64,000 bases of DNA from NCBI RefSeq assembly GCF_027924905.1, contig NZ_AP027055.1, forward strand, positions 930,001-994,000, read 5' to 3'. The DNA comes from Limnohabitans sp. INBF002. Its GTDB lineage: Bacteria; Pseudomonadota; Gammaproteobacteria; Burkholderiales; Burkholderiaceae_C. Position numbers and translations under genes: made by a program. The notes under the pieces were generated by a model that was not told the origin of the DNA, ran no database searches, and saw nothing but the letters and a program-made list of their open reading frames with translations. Shown here in pieces: positions 25,158-34,283 of this stretch (position 1 is its first letter; each line of letters begins with the position of its first letter).

Positions 25158-26210
25158 ATGAACGAGTTGGACTCTCTGGTCGCCAGTGCCCAGGCCCTGT
25201 TTGCACAAAGCACCACACCGGCTGATCTTGAAAACGCCAAAGCCCAGTTCTTGGGCAAGTCAGGCCGCATCACCGAGATGATGAAGGGCATGGCCGCACT
25301 GAGCGTCGAAGAAAAGAAATCGACCGGTGCCGCCATCAACGTGGCCAAGCAAGCGATTGAAGCAGCCCTCACGGCACGTCGCCAAGCCTTGGCCGATGCC
25401 GAACTCGAGACCCAACTCAAAGCCGAAGCCTTGGATGTGACCTTGCCCGGTCGCGCTCGCATGGCTGGCGGTTTGCACCCCGTGACCATCACGCTCGAAC
25501 GTGTCGAAGCCATTTTTGGCTCGATGGGTTTTGAAGTGGCCCAAGGCCCAGAGATTGAAACCGACTGGTTCAACTTCACCGCGCTCAACACGCCTGAAGA
25601 CCATCCCGCGCGCTCCATGCACGACACCTTCTATGTGGAAGGTGGCAGTGCCGAAGCGCCTAACTTGTTGCGCACACACACCAGTCCCATGCAAGTGCGC
25701 CACGCGGTGCAACACGTCAAGCGCTACCAAGCGCGTTTGGATGCCGGTCAAGGCATGCCCGAAATTCGCGTCATCGCCCCAGGCCGTACGTACCGTGTAG
25801 ACAGCGATGCCACACACTCGCCCATGTTCCACCAATGCGAAGGCTTGTGGATCGGCGAGAACGTGAGCTTCAAAGACCTCAAAGTGGTCATCACCGATTT
25901 CTGCCGCACGTATTTTGAGAGCGACGATTTGGTGTTGCGCTTCCGTCCCAGCTTTTTCCCATTCACCGAGCCCAGCGCTGAGATTGACATCCAGTTCCAA
26001 AGCGGCGCTTTGGCGGGCCGTTGGCTCGAAGTGGGGGGCTCAGGCCAAGTGCACCCGAACGTGGTGCGCAACATGGGCCTCGACCCCGAGCGCTTCATCG
26101 GCTTTGCCTTTGGCATGGGCATGGACCGTTTCACCATGCTGCGTTACGGCGTGAACGATTTGCGCTTGTTCTTCGATGGCGATATTCGCTTCTTGAGCCA
26201 GTTCCAATAA
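25158..26210 (+). CDS. pheS: Phenylalanine-tRNA ligase alpha subunit
   Basis: This is the catalytic subunit of the alpha2-beta2 enzyme that charges tRNA-Phe. The 350-residue protein has an N-terminal coiled-coil arm (residues 1-90) and class II motifs: [33 protein letters not shown] and [17 protein letters not shown] near the C-terminus. No clear Shine-Dalgarno precedes the ATG at 25158. pheT follows after 24 bases. It lies after a hairpin, so it may also have its own promoter. Confidence 0.97.
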   Translation: MNELDSLVASAQALFAQSTTPADLENAKAQFLGKSGRITEMMKGMAALSVEEKKSTGAAINVAKQAIEAALTARRQALADAELETQLKAEALDVTLPGRARMAGGLHPVTITLERVEAIFGSMGFEVAQGPEIETDWFNFTALNTPEDHPARSMHDTFYVEGGSAEAPNLLRTHTSPMQVRHAVQHVKRYQARLDAGQGMPEIRVIAPGRTYRVDSDATHSPMFHQCEGLWIGENVSFKDLKVVITDFCRTYFESDDLVLRFRPSFFPFTEPSAEIDIQFQSGALAGRWLEVGGSGQVHPNVVRNMGLDPERFIGFAFGMGMDRFTMLRYGVNDLRLFFDGDIRFLSQFQ

Positions 26211-26234
26211 CTTCACGCACACACGAGATTCATC

Positions 26235-28661
26235 ATGCAATTCCCCGAATCCTGGTTGCGCGAATTCTGCAACCCCTCACTCACCACCCAAGCGCTGGCC
26301 GACACCTTGACCATGGCCGGTTTGGAAGTGGAAGAACTCCAACCCGTCGCACCGCCTTTCACTGGCATCGTCGTCGGTGAAATCAAAGAAGCTGTGCAGC
26401 ACCCAGACGCTGACCGCTTGCGTATTTGCAAAGTGGACGTGGGGCAGGGCGCTTTGCTCAACATCGTGTGCGGTGCACCCAATGCACGTGTGGGCATCAA
26501 AATCCCATGTGCCACCGTGGGCGCAGAGTTGCCACCCGGCGAAGACGGCAAGCCTTTCAAAATCAAAGTGGGCAAGCTGCGTGGCGTGGAAAGCCAAGGC
26601 ATGTTGTGCTCGGCCAAAGAACTCAAAATTGCCGACGACAACGGTGGCTTGCTTGAGTTGCCAGCCGATGCACCTTTGGGTCAGAACATCCGCGAATACC
26701 TGAACCTCGACGACACCTTGATGACGTTGAAGCTCACGCCTAACTTGGCGCATTGCTTGAGCGTGTATGGCATTGCTCGAGAAGTATCAGCCCTCACAGG
26801 CGCGCCTTTGAAGGCCCCGACTTTCCCTGCCGTTGCCGCGACCAACCAAGACACCTTGGCTGTGAAAATCAGCGCGCCTGATTTGTGCGGTCGTTTTTCT
26901 GGCCGCGTGGTGCGTGGCGTGAACACCAAGGCACAAACGCCTGCATGGATGGTGAACCACTTGGCCCGTTGCGGCCAGCGCAGTGTGAGCCCCTTGGTCG
27001 ACATCTCCAACTACGTGATGTTCGAGTTGGGCCGTCCTTCGCATATCTTTGACCTCGACAAAATCCAAGGTGGCTTGGATGTGCGTTGGGGCAAAGTGGG
27101 TGAACAGCTCAAGCTCTTGAATGGCAACACCGTCACCGTGGACGACAAAGTGGGCGTCATCGCTGACGCGCATCAAGTTGAATCGCTGGCAGGCATCATG
27201 GGTGGCGACGCCACCGCCGTGAACGACGACACGCAAAACATTTACATCGAAGCTGCTTTCTGGTGGCCCTCAGCCATCGCAGGTCGCTCACGCCGCTTCA
27301 ACTTCAGCACCGATGCGGGCCACCGCTTTGAGCGTGGTGTGGACCCCGAGTTGACCGTTGAGCACATTGAGCGCATCACCCAGTTGGTGATTGATATTTG
27401 CGGCACACCCAACACAACCGTGGGCCCCATCGACGACCAACGCGTGAACATGCCCGTGGCCAAGCCTGTCACGTTGCGTGTGGCCCGTGCTGAGAAAGTC
27501 ATCGGTATGCCACTCACGCAACAACGCGTGGCAGATGCTTTGCGTGGCTTGGGCTTGCCTGTCATCGAGGGGGAGGGCGTTGTCACCGTCCAGCCCCCAT
27601 CCTTCCGTTTCGATTTGCAAATCGAAGAAGACCTGATTGAAGAAGTGGCACGCATGGTGGGTTACAACAACCTGCCCACCACACCACCTTTGGCCCCCAT
27701 CACGGCCAGTGTGTGCCAAGAAGCACAACGCAGCCCACACGCCTTGCGCCATCACTTGGCGGCCTTGGGCTACCAAGAAACCATCAACTACAGCTTTGTG
27801 GATGAGCGTTGGGAACACGAGTTGGCCGGTAACGCCAATCCCATCAAATTGCTCAACCCCATCGCCAGCCAAATGAGCGTGATGCGCTCTACCTTGTTGG
27901 GCTCTTTGCTCAACGTGGTGAAGTTCAACGTGGACCGTAAGGCATCACGCGTGCGCGTGTTTGAATTGGGTCGCGTGTTCCACAAAGATGCATCCGTGCA
28001 AAACACAGACACCACCGTGCAAGGCTTTGACCAGCCCATGCACGTGGCAGGCATTGCTTTTGGCAGCGCTGCACCTTTGCAATGGGGCACCAAAGAGCAA
28101 GCCGCAGACTTCTTCGACGTGAAAGCGGATGTGGAAGCTTTGTTGGCCCCCGCTGTGCCGCAATTTGAAGCGGCTGAGCACCCAGCCATGCACCCTGGCC
28201 GCTGTGCCAAAGTATTGGTCAATGGTCAAGCCGTGGGCCATGTGGGCGAGTTGCACCCACGCTGGCGTCAAGGTTGGGACTTAGCCCAAGCCCCCGTGAT
28301 GTTTGAACTCTCACTCGATGCCGTGTTGCGCCGCGATGTGCCCAAGTCCACCGGTGTGGCCAAGTTCCCCAACGTCGAGCGCGACATTGCCGTCATCGTC
28401 AAAGACAGCGTCACGCACGCCCAATTAATGGCTGCTGTACATGCCGCCAAAACACAAGGCTTGCTGCGCAATGCTGTGTTGTTTGACGTGTATCGCCCCA
28501 AGGCTGAAAGCGCAGCCATGGCGATGGACGAAAAGAGCTTGGCTGTGCGCTTGACGCTCAACAGCGATGAAGCCACTTTGAACGAAGCCCAAATCGAAGG
28601 CGTGGTGCAAGCCGTGTTGGCTGAGTTGGCCGCCCAAGTGTCTGCGCGTTTGCGCGCTTGA
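26235..28661 (+). CDS. pheT: Phenylalanine-tRNA ligase beta subunit
   Basis: The 808-residue beta subunit binds tRNA-Phe and edits mischarged tyrosine. Its domains run in the usual order: N-terminal, tRNA-binding EMAP-like domain (about 40-150, QHPDADRLRICKVDVG), B3/B4 editing domain, B5 (about 405-480), the catalytic-like core (QEAQRSPHALRHHLAALGYQE), and a C-terminal ferredoxin-fold anticodon-binding domain (FPNVERDIAVIVKDSV). Length is normal. ihfA follows after 24 bases. Confidence 0.97.
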   Translation: MQFPESWLREFCNPSLTTQALADTLTMAGLEVEELQPVAPPFTGIVVGEIKEAVQHPDADRLRICKVDVGQGALLNIVCGAPNARVGIKIPCATVGAELPPGEDGKPFKIKVGKLRGVESQGMLCSAKELKIADDNGGLLELPADAPLGQNIREYLNLDDTLMTLKLTPNLAHCLSVYGIAREVSALTGAPLKAPTFPAVAATNQDTLAVKISAPDLCGRFSGRVVRGVNTKAQTPAWMVNHLARCGQRSVSPLVDISNYVMFELGRPSHIFDLDKIQGGLDVRWGKVGEQLKLLNGNTVTVDDKVGVIADAHQVESLAGIMGGDATAVNDDTQNIYIEAAFWWPSAIAGRSRRFNFSTDAGHRFERGVDPELTVEHIERITQLVIDICGTPNTTVGPIDDQRVNMPVAKPVTLRVARAEKVIGMPLTQQRVADALRGLGLPVIEGEGVVTVQPPSFRFDLQIEEDLIEEVARMVGYNNLPTTPPLAPITASVCQEAQRSPHALRHHLAALGYQETINYSFVDERWEHELAGNANPIKLLNPIASQMSVMRSTLLGSLLNVVKFNVDRKASRVRVFELGRVFHKDASVQNTDTTVQGFDQPMHVAGIAFGSAAPLQWGTKEQAADFFDVKADVEALLAPAVPQFEAAEHPAMHPGRCAKVLVNGQAVGHVGELHPRWRQGWDLAQAPVMFELSLDAVLRRDVPKSTGVAKFPNVERDIAVIVKDSVTHAQLMAAVHAAKTQGLLRNAVLFDVYRPKAESAAMAMDEKSLAVRLTLNSDEATLNEAQIEGVVQAVLAELAAQVSARLRA

Positions 28662-28685
28662 TGTTCACACGTTAAAGAGAACCGT

Positions 28686-29021
28686 ATGGAACTTTCTTTT
28701 GAGAGCCTAGAAACGCCCGCGCTGACCAAAGCGCAGTTGGCTGATTTGTTGTTTGACCAAATTGGTCTGAACAAGCGTGAGTCCAAAGACATGATTGATG
28801 CCTTCTTTGACCTCATTGCACAAAGCTTGGTCGATGGCACCGATGTGAAAATTTCAAGCTTTGGCAATTTTCAAATTCGCACCAAGGCACCACGACCTGG
28901 CCGCAACCCACGCACAGGGGAAGCGATTCCAATTGAGGCACGACGTGCAGTGACTTTCCATGCGAGTCACAAATTGAAAGAACAAATACAGGGCGTCAGT
29001 AATCCCAAAGTTGACAACTGA
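28686..29021 (+). CDS. ihfA: Integration host factor alpha subunit
   Basis: IHF-alpha pairs with IHF-beta to bend DNA sharply at specific sites. The 111-residue protein has the HU/IHF fold: TKAQLADLLFDQIGLNKRESKDMIDAF helices (cited in part), the FGNFQIRTKAPRPGRNPRTGE beta-arm region with the intercalating proline, and a C-terminal helix. It has about 10 extra residues at each end region compared with the 99-residue E. coli protein, as is common in Burkholderiales. The pheT-ihfA linkage is conserved in proteobacteria. A terminator follows directly. Confidence 0.96.
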   Translation: MELSFESLETPALTKAQLADLLFDQIGLNKRESKDMIDAFFDLIAQSLVDGTDVKISSFGNFQIRTKAPRPGRNPRTGEAIPIEARRAVTFHASHKLKEQIQGVSNPKVDN

Positions 29022-29024
29022 TTG

Positions 29025-29055
29025 AAAAAGAGGCCAACCAGGCCTCTTTTTTTTG
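29025..29055 (+). terminator. Intrinsic terminator after ihfA
   Basis: AAAAGAGGCC pairs with GGCCTCTTTT around AACCA, followed by a T-tract. It separates ihfA from the MerR gene. Confidence 0.9.
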
Positions 29056-29133
29056 GCAAATTTATCATGGCTTGTGATTCAAGGCTGATCTTCGTGTAAC
29101 CTCTGCGGTCCCGTTTACAAGCCCCTGATTTTC

Positions 29134-29595
29134 ATGGAGAAATCCCTCCCCCCCATTCCAGCCAAACGCTATTTCACCATTGGTGAAGTGAGCGAGTTGT
29201 GTGGCGTCAAGCCGCACGTGCTGCGCTATTGGGAGCAGGAGTTCACGCAGCTGCGTCCCATGAAGCGTCGCGGCAATCGCCGCTATTACCAGCGCCACGA
29301 AGTGCTGATGATTCGCCGAATCCGCGACCTCTTGTATGACCAAGGTTTCACCATCACCGGCGCACGCAACAAGCTGCAAGAGTTGGTGCAATCTGAGCGT
29401 GAACGTCGCCGTGTTGGTGGCGAGTTGATCGATGTCGATTTGCCCGATGACGATGGGTTCGAGGATGACTTAGATATCGACGTTGACCATGCGCTTGAGC
29501 TGCCACCGCTTGCGCTGAGCAGCAGCGATGAAGCGCTGCAAACCTTGCGAAAAGAACTCACACAAATTCGCGACCTGCTTTCTGAGCCGCACTGA
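29134..29595 (+). CDS. MerR-family transcriptional regulator (pheT-ihfA-linked type)
   Basis: This is a 153-residue DNA-binding protein. The N-terminal MerR winged HTH spans about residues 12-85 (YFTIGEVSELCGVKPHVLRY, then GNRRYYQRHEV). The rest is acidic (DVDLPDDDGFEDDLDIDVDH) and lacks the cysteines of metal sensors. A MerR gene after ihfA is a standing feature of many proteobacterial genomes; its targets are poorly known. An intrinsic terminator before it means it probably has its own promoter, or is reached by readthrough. Confidence 0.88.
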   Translation: MEKSLPPIPAKRYFTIGEVSELCGVKPHVLRYWEQEFTQLRPMKRRGNRRYYQRHEVLMIRRIRDLLYDQGFTITGARNKLQELVQSERERRRVGGELIDVDLPDDDGFEDDLDIDVDHALELPPLALSSSDEALQTLRKELTQIRDLLSEPH

Positions 29596-29602
29596 GTGGC
29601 GC

Positions 29603-29608
29603 TATAAT
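29603..29608 (+). promoter_or_regulatory. -10 box of the tRNA-Pro gene
   Basis: A perfect TATAAT lies 12 bases before the tRNA. The -35 region overlaps the end of the MerR gene and is weak. Confidence 0.6.
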
Positions 29609-29620
29609 TTGACTCTGATT

Positions 29621-29697
29621 CGGTGTGTGGCGCAGCCTGGTAGCGCACTTGCATGGGGTGCAAGGGGTCGAAGGTTCGAATCCTTTCACACCGACCA
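29621..29697 (+). tRNA. tRNA-Pro (anticodon GGG)
   Basis: The 77-base sequence folds into a full cloverleaf. The acceptor stem is CGGTGTG/CACACCG, followed by A and an encoded CCA. The anticodon stem is CTTGC/GCAAG with loop ATGGGGT, giving GGG at the anticodon. The T-loop is GTTCGAATC. Its place after merR matches other Burkholderiales. Confidence 0.97.
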
Positions 29698-29705
29698 AAA
29701 TGACC

Positions 29706-29740
29706 AAGGGTTAGCAACGCAAGTTGCTAACCCTTTTGTC
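29706..29740 (+). terminator. Intrinsic terminator of tRNA-Pro
   Basis: A perfect 13-base stem AAGGGTTAGCAAC/GTTGCTAACCCTT with a GCAA tetraloop is followed by a T-rich run. Confidence 0.92.
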
Positions 29741-29764
29741 TTTTCTGGCGTCGTTTAAATCGCT

Positions 29765-30313
29765 TTAAACAATGTCCACGTGGTGCAGTTCAAACTTACC
29801 CGTCTTTGCATCAGCAAAATAGTGCTGCAAGGTTTCTTTGACGGTGCGAAACGCAATCTCGTCCCACGGTATTTCGTGCTCGGCAAACAAGCGCGCTTCT
29901 TGCGTTTCGTGGCCAGGGTCAAACGCATCGCTGGTGAGTTGGGCTCGGTAAAAGAAATGCACTTGGCCCACGCGTGTGACGTTCATCAGCGTGAAGAGTT
30001 CTTGCATTTCAAACTGCGCACCAGCTTCTTCCACTGTTTCACGCGCAGCGCCTTGGGCCACGGTTTCATTCAGTTCCATAAAGCCTGCGGGTAAGGTCCA
30101 CTTACCCAAGCGCGGTTCGATGTTGCGTTTGCACAGCAGCACTTTGTCGCCCCACACAGGCACGGTGCCCACCACATTGAGCGGATTTTCGTAATGGATG
30201 GTGTGACAGTCGTTGCATACCGCACGCTCACGTGTGTCGCCATCGTCAGGCATGCGGTAGGTCACCGCGCTGCCGCAGGATTTGCAATGTTGAATGAGAG
30301 GGCGGTGCAGCAT
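29765..30313 (-). CDS. Nudix hydrolase with N-terminal zinc ribbon
   Basis: The 182-residue protein hydrolyses a nucleoside-diphosphate-linked substrate, probably in the NudC/NADH pyrophosphatase-like group, though the exact substrate is unknown. A zinc ribbon (CKSCG near residue 11 and CNDCH near residue 34) precedes the Nudix domain. The Nudix box is intact: the G-x5-E-x7-RE-x2-EE-x-G spacing is met by GFMELNETVAQGAARETVEE. The ATG at 30313 is chosen because MLHRPLIQHCKSCG begins just before the zinc ribbon. It follows the FAH-family gene by four bases. Confidence 0.88.
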   Translation of the reverse strand: MLHRPLIQHCKSCGSAVTYRMPDDGDTRERAVCNDCHTIHYENPLNVVGTVPVWGDKVLLCKRNIEPRLGKWTLPAGFMELNETVAQGAARETVEEAGAQFEMQELFTLMNVTRVGQVHFFYRAQLTSDAFDPGHETQEARLFAEHEIPWDEIAFRTVKETLQHYFADAKTGKFELHHVDIV

Positions 30314-30317
30314 GGTT

Positions 30318-31013
30318 TTAAACCACGCGCACTGTGAGTTGGCCCAAGCCAGCCACGGCACCCACCATGGTGTCGCCCGCCACCACCGCACCCACGCCTT
30401 CGGGCGTGCCGGTGTAAATCAGGTCACCCGGTTGCAGTTCCCACGCGGCAGACACGTGCTCGATGGTTTCAGCGATGTTCCAAATGAGTTGGCTCACGTT
30501 GCTACGTTGGCGGTCTTGGCCGTTGACTTGCACATAAATTTCAGCGTTGGCCACATCACCCGCAAGTGCTGCGGGTGTGATGGGGCCAATCGGTGCGCTG
30601 TGGTCAAAGCCTTTGCCAATGCACCAAGGGCGGCCTTGCTTTTTCATGTCGTTTTGCAAGTCGCGGCGTGTCATGTCTAGGCCTACGGCGTAGCCGTAAA
30701 TGTGGCTCATGGCATCGGCAGCTTGGATGTTCTTGCCACCTTTGCCAATGGCCACCACCAACTCAATTTCGTGGTGCAAGTTTTTGGTGAGGCTGGGGTA
30801 GGGCATGTCGCCCGTTTCACCCGCGTTGACCACCAGCACGCTGTCAGCGGGCTTCATGAAGAAGAAGGGCGGTTCGCGGCCTGTGAAGCCCATCTCTTTG
30901 GCGTGCTCTTCGTAGTTGCGGCCCACGCAGTAAATGCGGTGCACCGGAAAACGCTCGGCTTTGCCCACCACGGGCACTGACACAACGGGGGAGGGGTCAA
31001 ACGTGTAGCTCAT
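30318..31013 (-). CDS. Fumarylacetoacetate hydrolase family protein
   Basis: This is a 231-residue protein of the FAH superfamily, whose members are metal-dependent hydrolases or decarboxylases acting on acylpyruvates or oxaloacetate. The core features are YCVGRNYEEHAKEMG, PPFFFMKPADSV, the metal site LHHEIELVVAIGKGG (the E-x-E pattern) and LIYTGTPEGVGAV. Size and sequence resemble the YcgM/FAHD1-like group. It sits in a minus-strand set ABM-FAH-Nudix with short gaps. The physiological substrate cannot be inferred from these neighbours. Confidence 0.9.
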   Translation of the reverse strand: MSYTFDPSPVVSVPVVGKAERFPVHRIYCVGRNYEEHAKEMGFTGREPPFFFMKPADSVLVVNAGETGDMPYPSLTKNLHHEIELVVAIGKGGKNIQAADAMSHIYGYAVGLDMTRRDLQNDMKKQGRPWCIGKGFDHSAPIGPITPAALAGDVANAEIYVQVNGQDRQRSNVSQLIWNIAETIEHVSAAWELQPGDLIYTGTPEGVGAVVAGDTMVGAVAGLGQLTVRVV

Positions 31014-31039
31014 GAGCGTGGGTCTCCAGTTGCAAAGGC

Positions 31040-31345
31040 TTAGCCGTGTGACTTGCTCACGAGTTCAAAGTGTTCCACCACGGGCGGCTGTGCGAAGAAG
31101 GGGCCAACGATGGCGCGCCATTCGGCGAAGGCAGGGGACTCGCGGAAGTCCACGGTGTGGTTTTCCAGCGTGGTCCAGAAGATTTGCAACACGTAGCGCT
31201 CGGGCGACTCGATGCCACGGTTGATTTTGAAACCCTCAAAACCTTTGGCTTTGGAGATGACGGTGTCCACGCCATGTTGGATGGCTTGGTCAAAAGCGGC
31301 TTGTTGGCCAGGTTGGATGCGGATGTCAGCGAGTTCGAGAATCAT
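31040..31345 (-). CDS. Antibiotic biosynthesis monooxygenase (ABM) domain protein
   Basis: This is a 101-residue small protein of the dimeric alpha-beta barrel superfamily, starting MILELADIRIQPGQ. Conserved ABM-like features include GFEGFKINRGIESPERYVLQ (cited in part), the W-T-T-L-E-N-H strand and an HTVDFRES segment. Such proteins include small quinol oxidases and stress-related proteins, and the activity here is unknown. The ATG at 31345 is chosen over a farther upstream Met because the fold begins with the MILELADIRI strand. It lies 26 bases before the FAH-family gene. Confidence 0.8.
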   Translation of the reverse strand: MILELADIRIQPGQQAAFDQAIQHGVDTVISKAKGFEGFKINRGIESPERYVLQIFWTTLENHTVDFRESPAFAEWRAIVGPFFAQPPVVEHFELVSKSHG

Positions 31346-31432
31346 GGTGGGTAGGTGTCGAGTTAAAACTGGCCTCAAGTCTACCGTTACCTCACATCGC
31401 CAGCCGTCGCGTTCGGGATATCCTTAGACGCT

Positions 31433-32233
31433 ATGAGTCACCGCCCGCAACCCCCACATTCGCCTTTGCTTTGGCCCATGGATTGGCCATTGCCTGTTGG
31501 CGTGCATGCTATGTGCACCACACGCGTGGGCGGTGTGTCACAAGCCCCGTTTGATGGCTTCAATTTAGGCGACCACGTGCAAGACGACCCGCACGCCGTG
31601 GCCCAAAACCGCGCCTTGCTACAGGCGCAGCTGGGCGGGGCGCGGCCTGTGTTTTTAACGCAGGTGCATGGCGTGGATGTGGCTCAGGTGAATGCAGCCA
31701 CGCCCGATGGCACCACGGCAGACGCATGCATCACCCAAGAGCCCCAAGTGGCATGCACCATCATGGTGGCGGACTGTTTGCCTTTGATGTTCACCGATGA
31801 TGTGGGGCGCGTGGTGGCCGCGGCACATGCGGGTTGGCGTGGCTTGGCGGCCGGTGTGCTGGAGCGAACGGTGCATGGGGTGTGCGAGCAAGCGGGCGTG
31901 GCCCCCGCGCAGGTTCGTGTGTGGTTGGGCCCCTGCATTGGTCCCGATGCGTTTGAAGTTGGAGACGATGTGCGCCAAGCGTTCACCGCCCTCGACGCAC
32001 CTCAAGCGGACAAGGCTGCTGGGTACTTCAAACCGCACCCATCCCATCCGAACAAATGGCTGGCTGACCTTGCAGGTTTGGCGCGGCTGCGCTTGGCGGC
32101 TTTAGGTGTGACCTCGGTGGCTGGCAACGACAGCAGCCCCGAATGGTGCACGGTCTCGCAGCGATCACGGCTCTTTTCGTACCGGCGCGATGGCGTCACC
32201 GGACGCTTCGCGGTGTGCATCTGGCGCAGCTGA
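31433..32233 (+). CDS. pgeF: Peptidoglycan editing factor PgeF (YfiH, multicopper-polyphenol-oxidase-like)
   Basis: PgeF-family proteins remove wrongly incorporated residues from peptidoglycan precursors; members were earlier called laccase-domain proteins. The 266-residue protein has the metal-site motifs TQVHGVDV (H79), VADCLPLMF (C115) and AHAGWRGLAAG (H132), all intact. The C-terminus (SPEWCTVSQRSRLFSYRRDG) is the usual family ending. The 3' end overlaps a convergent small membrane-protein gene by 69 bases. In many relatives this gene follows rluD; here it does not. Confidence 0.92.
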   Translation: MSHRPQPPHSPLLWPMDWPLPVGVHAMCTTRVGGVSQAPFDGFNLGDHVQDDPHAVAQNRALLQAQLGGARPVFLTQVHGVDVAQVNAATPDGTTADACITQEPQVACTIMVADCLPLMFTDDVGRVVAAAHAGWRGLAAGVLERTVHGVCEQAGVAPAQVRVWLGPCIGPDAFEVGDDVRQAFTALDAPQADKAAGYFKPHPSHPNKWLADLAGLARLRLAALGVTSVAGNDSSPEWCTVSQRSRLFSYRRDGVTGRFAVCIWRS

Positions 32234-32467
32234 GCCTGGGCTTTGGCTGGTTGACGCGAGCGCTTGTTCGCGCTCTGCTGCTTCTTTGGCTTTGATGGCG
32301 CGGCGTCTGGCAGGTGTGCCCATGATGTAGGCCACCACGCTCATGGGCAACACGCCATAGAGCAAGAAAGTAAACACTGCGCCGAGCAAAGAGCCCACGG
32401 GGCTTGTCGCTTCGGCCACTGCCATCATGAAAGCCACGTAAATCCACGCGATCAGGACTAAATACAT
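32165..32467 (-). CDS. Small conserved-looking membrane protein
   Basis: This is a 100-residue protein with two predicted transmembrane helices (about 3-20 and 26-48) followed by a basic stretch (GTPARRRAIKAKEAAEREQA) and a hydrophilic tail. The order of helices then a positive segment suggests an inner-membrane protein with a cytoplasmic C-terminus. The last 23 codons overlap the end of pgeF on the opposite strand, so the tail sequence may be constrained by pgeF. I do not know its function. The start is ATG at 32467. Confidence 0.7.
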   Translation of the reverse strand: MYLVLIAWIYVAFMMAVAEATSPVGSLLGAVFTFLLYGVLPMSVVAYIMGTPARRRAIKAKEAAEREQALASTSQSPGSAAPDAHREASGDAIAPVRKEP

Positions 32468-32573
32468 CTAGGGGTTTTCGCTTGAGTTTGATATCCGTCA
32501 GAAATTTGAAGGGAATTCGCTGACATACTGGAGACAGTTAAGAAGACAACAGCGACTGTATAGGAGATGTGCG

Positions 32574-34247
32574 ATGGATCAGAATGCGGCCCTCAAGAGC
32601 CTGGGGGATAGCTGGCTCAAAGCTTTGGCCTCATTTCAAACAATCGGTGGAGGGGACGCACAGACGCCCTCGTTGAGCTTCTCGCCAGACAAACTCGAGG
32701 CCTTGCAGAAACAGTACATCGCTGAAGCCACCGAGCTGTGGAACCAAAGCTTGCACGGCAAGCCCGAGGTGAAAGACCGCCGTTTCAAAGGCGAAGCTTG
32801 GGGGCAAAACCCCATGGCGGCATTCACCGCAGCGGCTTACTTGCTCAATACCCGCACCATGATGGCGCTCACCGAAGCCGCCGAAACAGACGCCAAAACC
32901 AAAGCGCGTATTCAATTCGCTGTCGAGCAATGGGCGGCGGCCTCTGCCCCCAGCAACTATTTGGCGCTCAACGCCGAAGCGCAACAAAAAGCGATTGAGA
33001 CCAAGGGCGAAAGCATTTCCAAAGGCATTCAAAACTTGTTGCACGATCTGCAACAAGGCCATGTGTCGATGACCGATGAAAGCTTGTTTGAGGTCGGCAA
33101 AAACGTCGCCACCACCGAAGGCAAAGTGGTGTTTGAAAACGAGTTCTTCCAATTGCTCGAATACAAACCGCTCACTGCCAAGGTCTACGAACGCCCGTTC
33201 TTGTTGATTCCGCCTTGCATCAACAAGTTCTACATTCTCGATTTACAACCCGAAAACTCACTCATTCGTTATGCCGTGAGCCAAGGCCACCGCACGTTTG
33301 TGGTCAGCTGGCGCAACCCCGATGAGTCGCTGAAAAACACCACGTGGGATGACTATGTGGAGCAGGTGGCGATCAAAGCCATTTCTGTGGTGCAAGAAAT
33401 TGGTGCCACCAAGCAAATCAATGCTCTGGGTTTTTGTGTTGGTGGAACGATTTTGTCCAACGCACTGGCGGTGTTGGCAGCGCGTGGCGAAAAGCCTGTG
33501 GCCAGTGCCACCTTCCTCACGACCTTGATTGACTTCACCGACACCGGCGTGTTGGATGTGTTCATCGACGAAGGATTTGTGAAATACCGCGAAGGTCAGT
33601 TTGCGAAGGGTGGTCTGATGAAGGGCAAAGACATGGCGTCGACCTTCAGCTTTTTGCGCCCCAACGATTTGGTGTGGAACTACGTGGTGGGCAACTACCT
33701 CAAAGGCGAAACACCGCCGCCGTTTGATTTGTTGTATTGGAACAGCGACTCGACCAATTTGCCTGGCCCCATGTATGCCTGGTATTTGCGCAACACCTAC
33801 CTTGAAAACAACCTCATCAAGCCAGGCAAAACCACCGTGTGCGGCGAAAAAATTGACTTCCGCAAAGTGGATCTGCCCGTGTACATCTACGGTTCACGCG
33901 AAGACCACATCGTGCCGATCGGCGGCGCTTACGCCACCACGCAAGTGTTCCCAGGCAAAAAGCGTTTTGTCATGGGTGCGTCAGGCCACATAGCCGGCGT
34001 GATTAACCCGCCTGCAGCCAATAAACGCTGCTTTTGGACGGGCAGCGAGACTACATTTCCTAGCGACGCCAATCAGTGGATTGGCAAAGCCAAAGAACAT
34101 GCGGGCAGCTGGTGGACGGATTGGTCAACTTGGCTCAAATCGCATGCTGGAAAGCAAATCCCCGCGCCCAAGACATACGGCAAAGGCAAATACAAAGCGA
34201 TCGAGAACGCACCCGGTCGCTATGTGAAACAACGCGCAAGCAATTAA
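32574..34247 (+). CDS. phaC: Class I polyhydroxyalkanoate synthase PhaC
   Basis: It polymerises (R)-3-hydroxybutyryl-CoA into PHB on the granule surface. The 557-residue protein has the class I layout: an N-terminal region to about 190, then an alpha/beta hydrolase domain with the modified lipase box GFCVGGT (nucleophile C288). Conserved WRNPDESLKNTTWDDY and the C-terminal GASGHIAGVINPP (catalytic His) are present. It is about 30 residues shorter than the C. necator enzyme. AGGAGA lies 7-12 bases before the ATG. It is first in phaC-phaA-phaB. Confidence 0.96.
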   Translation: MDQNAALKSLGDSWLKALASFQTIGGGDAQTPSLSFSPDKLEALQKQYIAEATELWNQSLHGKPEVKDRRFKGEAWGQNPMAAFTAAAYLLNTRTMMALTEAAETDAKTKARIQFAVEQWAAASAPSNYLALNAEAQQKAIETKGESISKGIQNLLHDLQQGHVSMTDESLFEVGKNVATTEGKVVFENEFFQLLEYKPLTAKVYERPFLLIPPCINKFYILDLQPENSLIRYAVSQGHRTFVVSWRNPDESLKNTTWDDYVEQVAIKAISVVQEIGATKQINALGFCVGGTILSNALAVLAARGEKPVASATFLTTLIDFTDTGVLDVFIDEGFVKYREGQFAKGGLMKGKDMASTFSFLRPNDLVWNYVVGNYLKGETPPPFDLLYWNSDSTNLPGPMYAWYLRNTYLENNLIKPGKTTVCGEKIDFRKVDLPVYIYGSREDHIVPIGGAYATTQVFPGKKRFVMGASGHIAGVINPPAANKRCFWTGSETTFPSDANQWIGKAKEHAGSWWTDWSTWLKSHAGKQIPAPKTYGKGKYKAIENAPGRYVKQRASN

Positions 34248-34283
34248 TTTTCAAACCTTTCAAATCATTAGTTGGAGACTTTC

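Noticed and set aside
29286-29717. Minus-strand open frame of 143 codons running through tRNA-Pro
   Set aside because: It includes the complement of the tRNA-Pro gene and overlaps merR; such frames are a well-known false annotation.
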